A DNA stretch of 34,079 nt from an uncultured Spartobacteria bacterium. Lineage in GTDB: Bacteria > Verrucomicrobiota > Verrucomicrobiia > Chthoniobacterales > Chthoniobacteraceae. How positions within the stretch are numbered: position 1 is the stretch's first letter; each line of letters starts with the position of its first letter. The notes beneath the pieces were generated by a model. It was not told the DNA's origin and did not search any database. It saw only the letters and a program-made list of their open reading frames with translations. The stretch spans positions 1 to 34,079 of the forward strand of contig CAIZLD010000063.1 in NCBI GenBank assembly GCA_903933715.1, written 5' to 3'. Below, one piece after another: positions 17,339 to 25,724 of the stretch. The translations under genes were made by a program, and so were the position numbers.

Positions 17339-18441
17339 AAATCCCTTTTGTTGATTTCAACGCACCTTATATTGAACTTAAAGACGCCCTGGACGCAGCC
17401 TACCGCCGGTTCATGGGATCGGCCTGGTATGTGCTGGGCCATGAAGTGGAGGCGTTCGAGGGCGAATATGCGGCCTATTGCGGCTCCAGACATTGCATTG
17501 GGGTGGGTAACGGGCTCGACGCGCTTTACCTGATTTTGAGAGGCTACGGGATTGGCGCCGGGGATGAGGTGATCGTCCCGTCCAACACCTACATCGCCTC
17601 CTGGCTGGCGGTCTCGCAGGCCGGGGCAACGCCCGTTCCGGTGGAGCCGGACCCGCGCACTTACAATATCGATCCGGACCGCATTGCGCAGGCGATCACA
17701 CCGCGCACCCGCGCCATCATGGCCGTGCATCTGTATGGCCAGAGCGCGGAGATGGACCCGATTTGCGCTCTCGCCCGGGAACACGGATTAAAGGTGATTG
17801 AAGATGCAGCCCAAGCCCAGGGAGCGCGTTACAAGGGGCGGCGCACCGGGCATTTGGGAGATGCCGCGGGACACAGTTTTTATCCCACCAAAAATCTCGG
17901 CGCGCTGGGGGACGGAGGCGCCGTGACGACCGACGATCCCGAATTGGCTGACCGCATCCGCATGCTGCGCAACTACGGCTCCAAACAGCGTTATCATAAT
18001 GAGTTCAAGGGGGTCAACTCGCGGCTGGACGAATTGCAAGCCGCGTTCCTGAGGGTCAAACTTCGCAAGCTCGACGACTGGAACGCCCGCCGTCAAACGG
18101 TCGCCCGGTATTACCTTGAGGCGTTCGCGGATCAGCCCGACCTCATCCGGCCCTGCATCCCGGCGGGATCGCAACCGGTGTGGCATCAATTTGTCGTGCG
18201 CCATCCCCAACGCGATCTCTTCCAACAACGGCTTGCGGATGCCGGGATCGCCACCCTCATTCATTATCCGGTCCCGCCCCATTTGAGCCCCGCTTACGCC
18301 GACAGTCATTTTACCCAAGGCGACTACCCGATTGCCGAAGAACTCGCCCGGACCATCCTCAGCCTGCCGATCGGCCCGCACATGGTCCGCGAACAGATTG
18401 AAGAAGTCACCACGTCCATTCAACGCATCCTCCACTCATGA
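17335..18441 (+). CDS. DegT/DnrJ/EryC1/StrS aminotransferase (FdtB/QdtB-like)
   Basis: A 368-residue PLP enzyme that would transfer an amino group to a nucleotide-linked keto sugar. The Schiff-base Lys is K186 in [29 protein letters not shown] (156-168) supplies the Asp that contacts the PLP ring nitrogen, and [11 protein letters not shown] (59-69) is the phosphate-binding start of the fold. The upstream ketoisomerase homologue makes amination at C3, giving a dTDP-3-amino-3,6-dideoxyhexose, the most likely role. The gene overlaps both neighbours by 4 bases (17335-17338 and 18438-18441), so the three are translationally coupled. Confidence 0.93.
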   Translation: MKIPFVDFNAPYIELKDALDAAYRRFMGSAWYVLGHEVEAFEGEYAAYCGSRHCIGVGNGLDALYLILRGYGIGAGDEVIVPSNTYIASWLAVSQAGATPVPVEPDPRTYNIDPDRIAQAITPRTRAIMAVHLYGQSAEMDPICALAREHGLKVIEDAAQAQGARYKGRRTGHLGDAAGHSFYPTKNLGALGDGGAVTTDDPELADRIRMLRNYGSKQRYHNEFKGVNSRLDELQAAFLRVKLRKLDDWNARRQTVARYYLEAFADQPDLIRPCIPAGSQPVWHQFVVRHPQRDLFQQRLADAGIATLIHYPVPPHLSPAYADSHFTQGDYPIAEELARTILSLPIGPHMVREQIEEVTTSIQRILHS

Positions 18442-19076
18442 TCAAAAAAATCGTGCGGCGGATTCGCCGTGAAGCACAGCACCTGCGCTCGCGGTGGTTC
18501 CAATGGCAACTCCGCCGGACAACCCGGAGGATCGCTATCGGTGAGACAGTGCGCTTCAATGTGCCGGTGCGCAATGGCGGAGCGGGCTCGCTGGTGATCG
18601 GGGAACACAACTGCTTTGGCTATCCCCTCGCCGCCCGGCTCGGCTCCGGCGAGATCCTTTTGCAAGCCCGCAATGCGGGCTCCGAGATCACCATTGGCGA
18701 AGGCAACACCTTCAGCAATAACATATCCATTGTCGCCAACCAACGCGTCACGATCGGCAATCACTGCGTCATGGGAGACCAGGTCGCCATCATTGACTGC
18801 GATTTTCACGAACTCTCTCCGGAAACACGCAATCGAAGCGCCGGGCACATTCGACCGGTTCACATCGGCAACAACGTCTGGCTGGGCAGCCGCGTGATGG
18901 TGCTCAAAGGGGTTACGATTGGCGACAACTCGGTCATCGGCGCAATGAGCATGGTCAACAAATCGATTCCGCCCAACTGTCTTGCCGCCGGGTTCCCAGC
19001 CCGCGTGGTGCGTCGACTCGACGAACCGCCCGAGAAACAAAGACGACCCAACGAAACCATATCCTCTTGTGTCTAA
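18438..19076 (+). CDS. Hexapeptide-repeat acyltransferase (left-handed beta-helix)
   Basis: This 212-residue protein has hexapeptide repeats from about residue 50 to 180 ([52 protein letters not shown]) and ends with the usual [17 protein letters not shown]. His124 in IIDCDFHEL is the probable catalytic base. The N-terminus is very basic ([17 protein letters not shown]). As the third gene of a ketoisomerase-aminotransferase-acyltransferase set, it is the best FdtC/QdtC candidate for N-acetylating the amino sugar. O-acetylation of the glycan is the alternative. The GNATs upstream could share or replace this step. Confidence 0.87.
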   Translation: MIKKIVRRIRREAQHLRSRWFQWQLRRTTRRIAIGETVRFNVPVRNGGAGSLVIGEHNCFGYPLAARLGSGEILLQARNAGSEITIGEGNTFSNNISIVANQRVTIGNHCVMGDQVAIIDCDFHELSPETRNRSAGHIRPVHIGNNVWLGSRVMVLKGVTIGDNSVIGAMSMVNKSIPPNCLAAGFPARVVRRLDEPPEKQRRPNETISSCV

Positions 19077-20577
19077 GACATCCCAAAAGTCTTACGGCCA
19101 AATTCTCAAATCGACGGCCCTGATCGGCGGAACGCAGCTCTGCAACCTCGCCATTGGCATGCTCCGGGTGAAGGTACTGGCCCTTTTGCTGGGCCCGTCC
19201 GGCATCGGTTTGGCGGGGATGTACCAGGCGGCGACAGGCATGATCGCAACGCTTGCCGGGATGGGGATCGGTTCGGCAGGCGTTCGGCAAATTGCGGAAG
19301 CATCGGCCTCGGGAGATGCGAGCCGGGTTGCGCGCACGGTGGCCCTTTTGCGCCGGGCCTCGGCGATTTCGGGAGTGATCGGTATGGCGCTGGTGCTGTT
19401 TCTAGCCAAGCCGCTGGCCCAAACCACCTTTGGCACAGACCGCTACGCCACCGGAGTGGCGCTGGTCTCGCTGACGCTGCTCTTCGGAGGCATCTCGGCG
19501 GGACAGACGGCTCTGCTACAAGGCTTGCGACGGCTAAAGGATCTGGCGGCGTGCAATTTGCTGGGCTCGATCTTTGGCACGATGGCGAGCATCACTTTGG
19601 TTTATTTTCTGCGCGAGCGCGGCGTGGCGGCGTTCCTGGTCGCGGTGTCCGGTTTCGGGATTCTCACATCGTGGTGGTATGCGCGCAAAGTGCGGATCGA
19701 AGCGGTCCATCTGCCGTGGCGGGAGACGTTCCGCGAGGCCCGCCCGCTGCTGGGACTGGGAGCTTCGTTTCTCGCCACGGGTCTCATCGGCGCGGGCATC
19801 ACCTACCTGATTCGCATCCTCATCATCCATCATCTCGGGATGGAAGCCGTGGGCCTCTTTACCGCTTCCTCCACCCTCTCCCTGCTTTACATCGGAGTCG
19901 TAATCAATGCGATGGGAGCCGATTTTTATCCCCGGCTTACTTCCATTGCAAACCGTCACCAGGAGGTTAATGAACTGGTGAATCAACAGGCGGAAATGGG
20001 AATATTACTGAGCCTTCCGGGGCTGTTGGGAACTCTTTTGCTGGCCCCGTGGGTGATGCGGATTTTTTATTCGGCGGAGTTTGTGGCTGCGGCGGATTTG
20101 ATTCGCTGGCAAATCCTGGGAATGGGGTTGCGGGTCGCCTGCTGGCCGCTGGGCTACATTCTTTTAGCCAAGGGAATGGGGAAGGCTCTCGTCACGATTG
20201 AGGCGATTTCTTCGCTCATTGAAATCGGCGTCATTTTCCTGGGGCTGCGCCTCTGGGGGCTTGAAGGCTGCGGTATCGGCTTCCTGGTTTTCGTGACCAT
20301 GGCCACCATAAATATGACCCTGGTCAGCCGTCACATCACCGGCTTCCGCTGGGCGAAAAAATCGGTTGCGGCTCTGTTGACCAGCATTGGGTTCACTTGC
20401 GCCTTATTGCTGGAACTCCGGTTCGCTCCGGAAAACCTTAAGCTGCCGGTCGGCTTTGCATTGGTTGCCGCCGCTGCGGCCTGGTGCCTTTCGCAACTGA
20501 ACCGGGTGCTCGGGACGGACCTCCTGTCCGCCATGCGGGAGCGTTTTTTTTCACGACCTAAAGCGGAAACACCTTAA
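19069..20577 (+). CDS. Wzx-type polysaccharide flippase (MOP superfamily)
   Basis: A roughly 502-residue polytopic membrane protein of the O-antigen/teichoic-acid translocase class. It opens with SYGQILKSTALIGGTQLCNLAIGMLRVKVLALLLGP..GIGLAGMYQ, typical of Wzx/WzxE, and has about a dozen hydrophobic segments. It should flip undecaprenyl-linked glycan units across the inner membrane. I chose GTG 19069 ([10 protein letters not shown]), since the longer frame from 18982 only re-reads the acyltransferase gene. This start overlaps that gene's stop by 8 bases. No wzy polymerase is found in the window. Confidence 0.87.
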   Translation: MSKTSQKSYGQILKSTALIGGTQLCNLAIGMLRVKVLALLLGPSGIGLAGMYQAATGMIATLAGMGIGSAGVRQIAEASASGDASRVARTVALLRRASAISGVIGMALVLFLAKPLAQTTFGTDRYATGVALVSLTLLFGGISAGQTALLQGLRRLKDLAACNLLGSIFGTMASITLVYFLRERGVAAFLVAVSGFGILTSWWYARKVRIEAVHLPWRETFREARPLLGLGASFLATGLIGAGITYLIRILIIHHLGMEAVGLFTASSTLSLLYIGVVINAMGADFYPRLTSIANRHQEVNELVNQQAEMGILLSLPGLLGTLLLAPWVMRIFYSAEFVAAADLIRWQILGMGLRVACWPLGYILLAKGMGKALVTIEAISSLIEIGVIFLGLRLWGLEGCGIGFLVFVTMATINMTLVSRHITGFRWAKKSVAALLTSIGFTCALLLELRFAPENLKLPVGFALVAAAAAWCLSQLNRVLGTDLLSAMRERFFSRPKAETP

Positions 20578-20583
20578 ACACCG

Positions 20584-21690
20584 ATGTATACTCGTTTCAA
20601 CCACCAAGGGACCACGTCTGCTTCACCGATGGAACGCGCCGCCAGCCAGTTTATGGATGAGCTGTCGATGGACGTCATCGTCAAATCGTTCAACCGCCCT
20701 TATTGTCTCGACCGTTGCCTGCGCTCCATCACCCGGTTTCTGCGCGGGGTGCGCTCTGTCCGGGTGCTTGATGACGGGACGCCCGATAAATTTCTGGATG
20801 AAATCCAGCGTCGACATCCGGAAGTCGAGATCTCCCGCTCCGAGCGTCACGCGGAAAAATCCGCCTTCCTCACAAATTACTCATCCCAAAAATCGAACCG
20901 CCTGCCCGAAACGATGTCGGTCATCCCGTGGGATCTCTGGCGCTGCGCCATCAAGACCGCATCTCATCATTTTTTACTGCTGGAGGATGATCAATGGTGC
21001 GTGCGGGAGATGGATCTCGGGAATATCGGCCAGGTCATGAAAGCGACGGATTGCGCAATAGTCCGGCTGTTCCAAAGCCCGGTGTTTGATTGCGGCCGCT
21101 TGAGCACGCTCTCCCCGGAGCTCTGCCGCGTCGAACCCTGGTATCTCAAGACTCCCCTGCATACTCTCTTTTACAAAGCCTATTTCACCAACCAATGCAA
21201 ACTGGGCAGCGTTCTCCGCCGCCTTGGAATCGCAGATGGCCGATGGGCGCTCGAAGCATACGCCGTCTACGTCGTATGCGGCATTTTTGATCGCTCGTTT
21301 TGGCTGGAAGTAACCCGGGGCGCGGGAGAGGGCATCAACGAACGCCTGCAACTCTTCCACGCATTGAAATGGGCGGCCCGGCATCGCCACGCCGCCTTCG
21401 CACGGACCACCGGAGACCAGGTGTCCACGACCTTCCGCTCTTCTTCCTCCAGTGGCGAGCTGGACCGCGCTGTTGGCTTTGACATGGTCCTCTTCAACCA
21501 AATCCTCAACGAGCATTGGCTCGCGGGGCGGCTCGATTCCAGCGCCGGAATGCCAGGCGATTTTCCCAAGGAAACGGTGCTCAACCTTCTCTCAAAAACA
21601 GCCGAGCCCCGTTGCACTCCTGAGAAATGGCTGCAATGGTGCGATCGATTTACGGAAAATTTTCGGAATTTGGGATGTCCCGTTGGATAG
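20584..21690 (+). CDS. Putative glycosyltransferase (GT-A-like, divergent)
   Basis: This 368-residue protein is only weakly recognisable. The segment MDVIVKSFNRPYCLDRCLRS (residues 29-48) looks like the opening of a GT2 domain, RVLDDGT (60-66) like the nucleotide-binding acidic motif, and FLLLEDDQW (around 134-142) like a DxD-type motif. The C-terminal half has no motif I know. It sits 6 bases after the flippase gene and is probably a transferase of the same glycan. In-frame ATGs at residues 16, 24 and 29 are alternative starts; the family fold would begin at the last, so the 5' end is uncertain. Confidence 0.6.
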   Translation: MYTRFNHQGTTSASPMERAASQFMDELSMDVIVKSFNRPYCLDRCLRSITRFLRGVRSVRVLDDGTPDKFLDEIQRRHPEVEISRSERHAEKSAFLTNYSSQKSNRLPETMSVIPWDLWRCAIKTASHHFLLLEDDQWCVREMDLGNIGQVMKATDCAIVRLFQSPVFDCGRLSTLSPELCRVEPWYLKTPLHTLFYKAYFTNQCKLGSVLRRLGIADGRWALEAYAVYVVCGIFDRSFWLEVTRGAGEGINERLQLFHALKWAARHRHAAFARTTGDQVSTTFRSSSSSGELDRAVGFDMVLFNQILNEHWLAGRLDSSAGMPGDFPKETVLNLLSKTAEPRCTPEKWLQWCDRFTENFRNLGCPVG

Positions 21691-21767
21691 CAGATTTTCC
21701 CCGATCTCCCGCTCATCCCTTCCCACACATTTGGGTTTACGGAGAGATTCGATAAACCAACAGCAAT

Positions 21768-21795
21768 GAGACGCGCCGGATCAAAAGGCCGTCTC
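21768..21795. promoter_or_regulatory. Hairpin in the gap before the export lipoprotein gene
   Basis: GAGACG-C-GCC pairs with GGC-CGTCTC around a GGATCAAAA loop (9 bp with one bulge). No T-run follows, so it is a weak terminator or leader hairpin at best. The rest of the 124-base gap shows nothing clear. Confidence 0.3.
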
Positions 21796-21814
21796 TTAAA
21801 AACAAACACTACCC

Positions 21815-22447
21815 ATGATGCTCCCCAACCCCTGCGTCGCGTCCCGATTCAAACCCTTTAGCTGGGTTTTTCTTTTCTCTCTCATGGCCCTGATGGTTTT
21901 CAGCGGCTGTCAAACCCGCAGAGTTGCAGTGATCCCGGATAGCTGGATGTCCCCGCCTCGCGGATGTCTTGCCCCCGGCGATGTCGTGCGGCTCTCGTTC
22001 TCCGGGGCTCCCGAATACAACCAGATTCAGAAAGTCCGGGCGGATGGACGGATCAGTCTGCCGATTGTGGGCGAGATTGTCGCCGATGGAAAAAAACCGG
22101 GCGAATTGCAAAAAGAACTGGCGATTCTTTACAAACCGCAAATGCAAAACAACGAAGTCGTCGTGGCTTTGGAAAACGGAGCGATGCCGGTCTACGTTTC
22201 CGGGTTTGTAAACCGGCCCGGCAAAATCATTATTGACCGGCCGACCACCGTCCTGGAGGCGATCATGGAAGCCGGCGGATTCCAGCAGGGATATGCCAAT
22301 CCCCGGAAGGTGATTCTCATGCGCAAAAGCAACGGCCAGCACGTTCCCACCCGGCTCGACCTAAGCCCCGCACTCAAAGGGCAGCCGATGTGCGCCACTT
22401 ACGTCAGCGCCTTTGACGTTATTTACGTGCCGGAAAGCATTTTCTAA
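21815..22447 (+). CDS. Polysaccharide export outer-membrane lipoprotein (Wza/BexD-like, short)
   Basis: A lipoprotein signal peptide ends in VFSGC, with the lipidated Cys at residue 32. The Poly_export domain follows: LAPGDVVRLSFSGAPEYNQIQKVRADGRISLPIVGEI. An SLBB-like domain comes next: MPVYVSGFVNRPGKIIIDRP..TVLEAIMEAGGF. At 210 residues it is much shorter than E. coli Wza (about 380) and has only one SLBB-like domain and no C-terminal membrane helix. It probably forms, or helps form, the exit channel for the glycan made by the upstream genes. No co-polymerase/kinase (Wzc) gene is adjacent. It is the last gene before the strong terminator. Confidence 0.88.
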   Translation: MMLPNPCVASRFKPFSWVFLFSLMALMVFSGCQTRRVAVIPDSWMSPPRGCLAPGDVVRLSFSGAPEYNQIQKVRADGRISLPIVGEIVADGKKPGELQKELAILYKPQMQNNEVVVALENGAMPVYVSGFVNRPGKIIIDRPTTVLEAIMEAGGFQQGYANPRKVILMRKSNGQHVPTRLDLSPALKGQPMCATYVSAFDVIYVPESIF

Positions 22448-22463
22448 TCGCGAATTTGAGTTG

Positions 22464-22519
22464 GAAAAAATGACCGGGGGTTGCCGCTGTGTGTGTCGGC
22501 AACCCCCGGTTCATTTTTC
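22464..22519. terminator. Strong bidirectional rho-independent terminator
   Basis: ACCGGGGGTTGCCG (22473-22486) pairs perfectly with CGGCAACCCCCGGT (22497-22510) around a GT-rich 10-base loop. An A-run (22465-22470) lies on the left and a T-run (22514-22518) on the right. It therefore serves both the plus-strand glycan locus and the convergent minus-strand gene. Confidence 0.93.
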
Positions 22520-22532
22520 GAACGTTGTTTTT

Positions 22533-24041
22533 TTAATAAGTGACGGTCACGCTGACCGCCGCGCTCGTGGTTGAAGCCCCCTGGTTGTCATACGCACGCG
22601 CCTTGATCACATAACTTCCCGCGGGGATTCCCGTGAAAGTCGCGCTGTAGGGACTCGTGGTGTCGGTGGCCACCAGCGTGGTCCCGTTGTAAAACTCCAC
22701 TTTGCTGATCGTCCCGTCGGCATCGCTGGCCGCGGCCGTCAGCGTGACCGTGGCAGGCGCCTTGAAGGTGCTCCCGTTGAGAGGGCTCGTGACGCTCACC
22801 GTTGGAGGCTGATTGGTGGGGGTTGCCGCTGCGATGGTCACGGTGGCCGTGGTGCTGGTTGCACCGGCCCCGAGATTGTCATAAGCGACCGCCTTCAGCG
22901 AGTAACTCCCCGCGGGCACGTTGCTGTAAGTGAACGTGTAGGGGCTCGTCGTGCTGGTTCCGATCTTGGTGGTGCCGTTGTAGAAATCGACCCGGCTGAT
23001 CGAGCCGTCGCTGTCGCTGGCCGATGCCGTGCAGACCAGGTTGGCCGGAGCGGTGAAGCTCGCGCCATTGGCAGGACTGGTGAGGCTCACCGTGGGAGCT
23101 TTGTTCACAGTCGTCGCTGTCCCCACACTCACCGTCACCGGCGCACTGGAGGTCGAGGCTCCCGCATTGTCATACGCAACCGCCTTCACCGTATAACTCC
23201 CCACGGGAACTCCCGTGAAAGTGACGGTGTACGGACTGGAAGCAACCGTCGCAACCAACGAGGTTCCATTGTAAAACTCCACCTTGCTCACGGTCCCGTC
23301 GCTGTCGCTGGCGGCAGCCATCAAACTGATGTTGGCTGGCGCAACAAAGCTCGCTCCGTTGGCCGGGCTCGTCAGGGCCACCGCAGGCGCAACGTTCGCC
23401 GGGGACGTTGCGGTCCCTGTCGTGACTGTCACCGTGACGGGAGCACTCGTTGCCGAGACCCCGAGGGTGTCATAAGCCCGCGCCGTCAACGTATAACTCC
23501 CGGCGGGCACCGAGCCCATCGTGAACGTGTAGGGCGCACTCGTCACCGTGACAACCCGGGTCGAGCCGTTATAAAACTCAACATAACTGATCGTCCCGCC
23601 GGTCTCGCTCGCCTGGGCCGCGAGGGAAAGGGTGGCAGGCGCGACAAACGTGGCCCCGCTGGTCGGGCTCGTCAGGCTCACGCTCGGTTTGCTGGAGGTG
23701 GACGAGGTCGCGGCCGCCGCCGTGAAAACGACTTCAGCGGATTTTGCCCCCTCCACCGCCGAGGTATTGTAGGCCGTCACCGCAGCGTAATACGTGGCGC
23801 CTGGAGTCAGGCTGGCGATTGTCGCCTGAGTCACTTTGCCGACGTCCACCGATTGAGTATAATTACCGCTCGACGAGCCGTAATACAAACGGTAACCGGC
23901 AATATTGGTCTCGGGGTTAGCGTCCCACCCGAAAGAGGCACACAAAGCAGATTGAGCCAAAGTCAGCCCCGAAACCAAGGCCAACACGATTCCACGTAAC
24001 GCATGCGTACGACAAATAGAGGATGTTTGTTTAAATAGCAT
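22533..24041 (-). CDS. Secreted fibronectin III/Ig-repeat protein
   Basis: I start at ATG 24041 (502 residues), giving a signal peptide (ALRGIVLALVSGLTLAQSALCA); an upstream ATG at 24068 is also in frame. After cleavage comes one fibronectin type III-like domain (SFGWDANPETNIAGYRLYYG...YYAAVTAYNTSAVEG). Four Ig-like domains of about 97 residues follow, each beginning with P-V-LTSP-NGA-F-AP and containing VEFYNGT and AYDN-GAS/G motifs. The protein ends at the last Ig strand (SVTVTY) with no catalytic domain, anchor or sorting signal. It is probably an extracellular matrix or adhesion protein. A low-complexity Ala/Ser/Thr linker (AAAATSSTSS) joins the Fn3 and Ig parts. Confidence 0.85.
   Translation of the reverse strand: MLFKQTSSICRTHALRGIVLALVSGLTLAQSALCASFGWDANPETNIAGYRLYYGSSSGNYTQSVDVGKVTQATIASLTPGATYYAAVTAYNTSAVEGAKSAEVVFTAAAATSSTSSKPSVSLTSPTSGATFVAPATLSLAAQASETGGTISYVEFYNGSTRVVTVTSAPYTFTMGSVPAGSYTLTARAYDTLGVSATSAPVTVTVTTGTATSPANVAPAVALTSPANGASFVAPANISLMAAASDSDGTVSKVEFYNGTSLVATVASSPYTVTFTGVPVGSYTVKAVAYDNAGASTSSAPVTVSVGTATTVNKAPTVSLTSPANGASFTAPANLVCTASASDSDGSISRVDFYNGTTKIGTSTTSPYTFTYSNVPAGSYSLKAVAYDNLGAGATSTTATVTIAAATPTNQPPTVSVTSPLNGSTFKAPATVTLTAAASDADGTISKVEFYNGTTLVATDTTSPYSATFTGIPAGSYVIKARAYDNQGASTTSAAVSVTVTY
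22536..23690 (-). repeat. Four tandem Ig-domain coding repeats (about 291-297 bp each)
   Basis: Units begin near 23690, 23393, 23102 and 22811 on the minus strand. The last three keep near-identical blocks (SP-NG--F-AP, ASDSDG/ASDADG, FYNGT, SPY, GSY, AYDN), whereas the first is the most diverged (SETGGTISY, RAYDTLG). Such repeats can expand or contract by recombination. Confidence 0.85.
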
Positions 24042-24318
24042 TATACGTTCGTTATTAGCAGTGATCATGCCAGCGAACGCACAGGGGCGGAAAAACTTTC
24101 CTGGAACACGGCCAAAAACGGGGAAGCCGCGAAACGGGGATTTACGGATCGGCATCAACGGCACGATCACCGAGATTTGCGTAACGGCGCCAAGCCTCTC
24201 GCAAATCGTTCATCAAAAGCGGACCAAACTATCGTTGAAAGCTTAGAGCGCATAGGGTGCCGCTGCCGAGCCGTAGACCTTTTTGCGCAATGGCCCGGGC
24301 TTGCCAGGTCGAGAGTCA

Positions 24319-24362
24319 CATGGCTTGCCAAGCCGGCGAAGATGCACGGCTTGGCAACCATG
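24319..24362 (-). terminator. Hairpin just after the alpha-fucosidase-like gene
   Basis: CATGGCTTGCCAAGCC (24319-24334) pairs with GGCTTGGCAACCATG (24348-24362), a stem of about 15 bp with one bulge, starting 7 bases beyond the GH29 gene. There is no U-tract, so it may be a 3'-end stabiliser or a factor-dependent end. The remaining intergenic bases (24042-24318) show nothing recognisable. Confidence 0.45.
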
Positions 24363-24369
24363 AAGAGGC

Positions 24370-25719
24370 TCACTGTGCGCCTGTTTCCAATTCTAGAACA
24401 ATGACCGTGTCGAGGGGATCCCACGTGTCACTTTCGGCAAGTGTGAACCGGAGCGCCTGTTCGGTTTTTTCCATCTTTACGGGATGGCCGTTCTTTAAGA
24501 GTGTCGCTGATTTAAAACTCGCAGGCTTAGCACCGCATTTGTCACAGGCCTTTGGAAGTGTCACCTCCAGGGATTTGCCTTGGGGCGCTTTTAAGACATG
24601 CAGGTAATCTTTTTTGCCGTCCAAGCTGCGGGTGGCACCATAGCCGGGCGAAGCTGAGAAATTGCTCTTGTCGGGCACCTGCCAGTTTGGACTGGCGGCA
24701 ACGCCGCACAAACTGGCACGGATCGGCTGGATATAGGCGCCGAGCTTCTGCATGACCTCGAGAGTATTGCCTGTCCAAGTCTTGCCATCGGCCGCCGGCG
24801 AGACGGCCCATGACATGCCGCCGGGCGCACCGGTGCATGCGTTCAAAACGGTGAACTTAAAGAGCGTTTCTGCAGAATAGGGACTGGTTTCCTTCAAACT
24901 CCTGCACCACCAATATCCGCAAAAGACCGTAGATTGGTTCTCATTACGCGCAATCAGGTTATTAATATCCCCAGCCGGTCCATTGGTGTAATAAGTCTCC
25001 AGGCTATAGAAATCGATAAACTCAGGAATATAACGATTCGATAAAAGGATAGCCCGCGGCATGGCCGTGAGGATCGTATTCCTAAGGCGGGGCATGTCTA
25101 GCCGATCGCCATTTGCGTGCCAGCTATCCAACCAGAAGCCGATCACGTTGGGCTTGTTCGCATAACGCCCGACCAGCTCCGCATAAACCTCGTTGATGAA
25201 ATCGTTGAACTTAGGTATCGGTGGAACTCCCTTTTTCAAAGCTTTGAGATACCCGATTTTTTCCTGCTCCTCGGGCTTTAGGTCATGGCCGTCGTTGGGG
25301 TGGGCATAGATGACCAATTTGATGCCACGCTGGTTGAGCGCGTCCGCCACCTCGCCGATCAAATCTCGCTTTGACGTGTGCCCGGGGAGCCATTTTTCCA
25401 GCGCGGCGTTGGGACCCAGGGAATACATCGCAAAATGCCATGCGGTGAAGAAAACGTATTCGACTCCCATTGACTGAACCGCATCGGCATAGGCATTCAC
25501 ATCGAATCCGTTGGCGAACTCATCCAGAGAGGCATAGCTCTTCTGCCCGTCAGGGGTGATGGTAAGGGTGTACGTAACGGTCGTGAACAAGCCATATCTC
25601 ATTGACTTGAATGCGTCGGCGCTAGGCTTTTGGGCCTCGGTCAGGGTTGTTGCGGATGCGTTGAGGGTCATCCACGCCAGGATGCCCAGGATTGCGGATT
25701 GCAGGGTTTTGGTTTTCAT
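24370..25719 (-). CDS. GH29-like alpha-L-fucosidase-related glycosidase, secreted
   Basis: The protein is 449 residues from ATG 25719. The longer frame upstream only shadows the transporter gene, and this start gives a signal peptide (KTLQSAILGILAWMTLNASA). The TIM-barrel part resembles GH29: MRYGLFTTV near residue 40, VEYVFFTAWHFAMYSLGP (87-104) at the place of the family TAKHHDGF motif, and NVIGFWLDSWHANG (191-204), where Asp198 is the candidate nucleophile. The motifs are divergent, so substrate could differ from plain alpha-L-fucosides. A C-terminal domain with a CDKCGAKP segment follows. It is the third gene of the minus-strand operon, 5 bases after the symporter. Export suggests that it acts in the periplasm or outside. 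Confidence 0.75.
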   Translation of the reverse strand: MKTKTLQSAILGILAWMTLNASATTLTEAQKPSADAFKSMRYGLFTTVTYTLTITPDGQKSYASLDEFANGFDVNAYADAVQSMGVEYVFFTAWHFAMYSLGPNAALEKWLPGHTSKRDLIGEVADALNQRGIKLVIYAHPNDGHDLKPEEQEKIGYLKALKKGVPPIPKFNDFINEVYAELVGRYANKPNVIGFWLDSWHANGDRLDMPRLRNTILTAMPRAILLSNRYIPEFIDFYSLETYYTNGPAGDINNLIARNENQSTVFCGYWWCRSLKETSPYSAETLFKFTVLNACTGAPGGMSWAVSPAADGKTWTGNTLEVMQKLGAYIQPIRASLCGVAASPNWQVPDKSNFSASPGYGATRSLDGKKDYLHVLKAPQGKSLEVTLPKACDKCGAKPASFKSATLLKNGHPVKMEKTEQALRFTLAESDTWDPLDTVIVLELETGAQ

Positions 25720-25724
25720 AAAAT

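Noticed and set aside
24040-24045. TATAAT on the minus strand as a -10 box for the Ig-repeat gene
   Set aside because: It overlaps the chosen ATG and has no -35 partner at a suitable distance.
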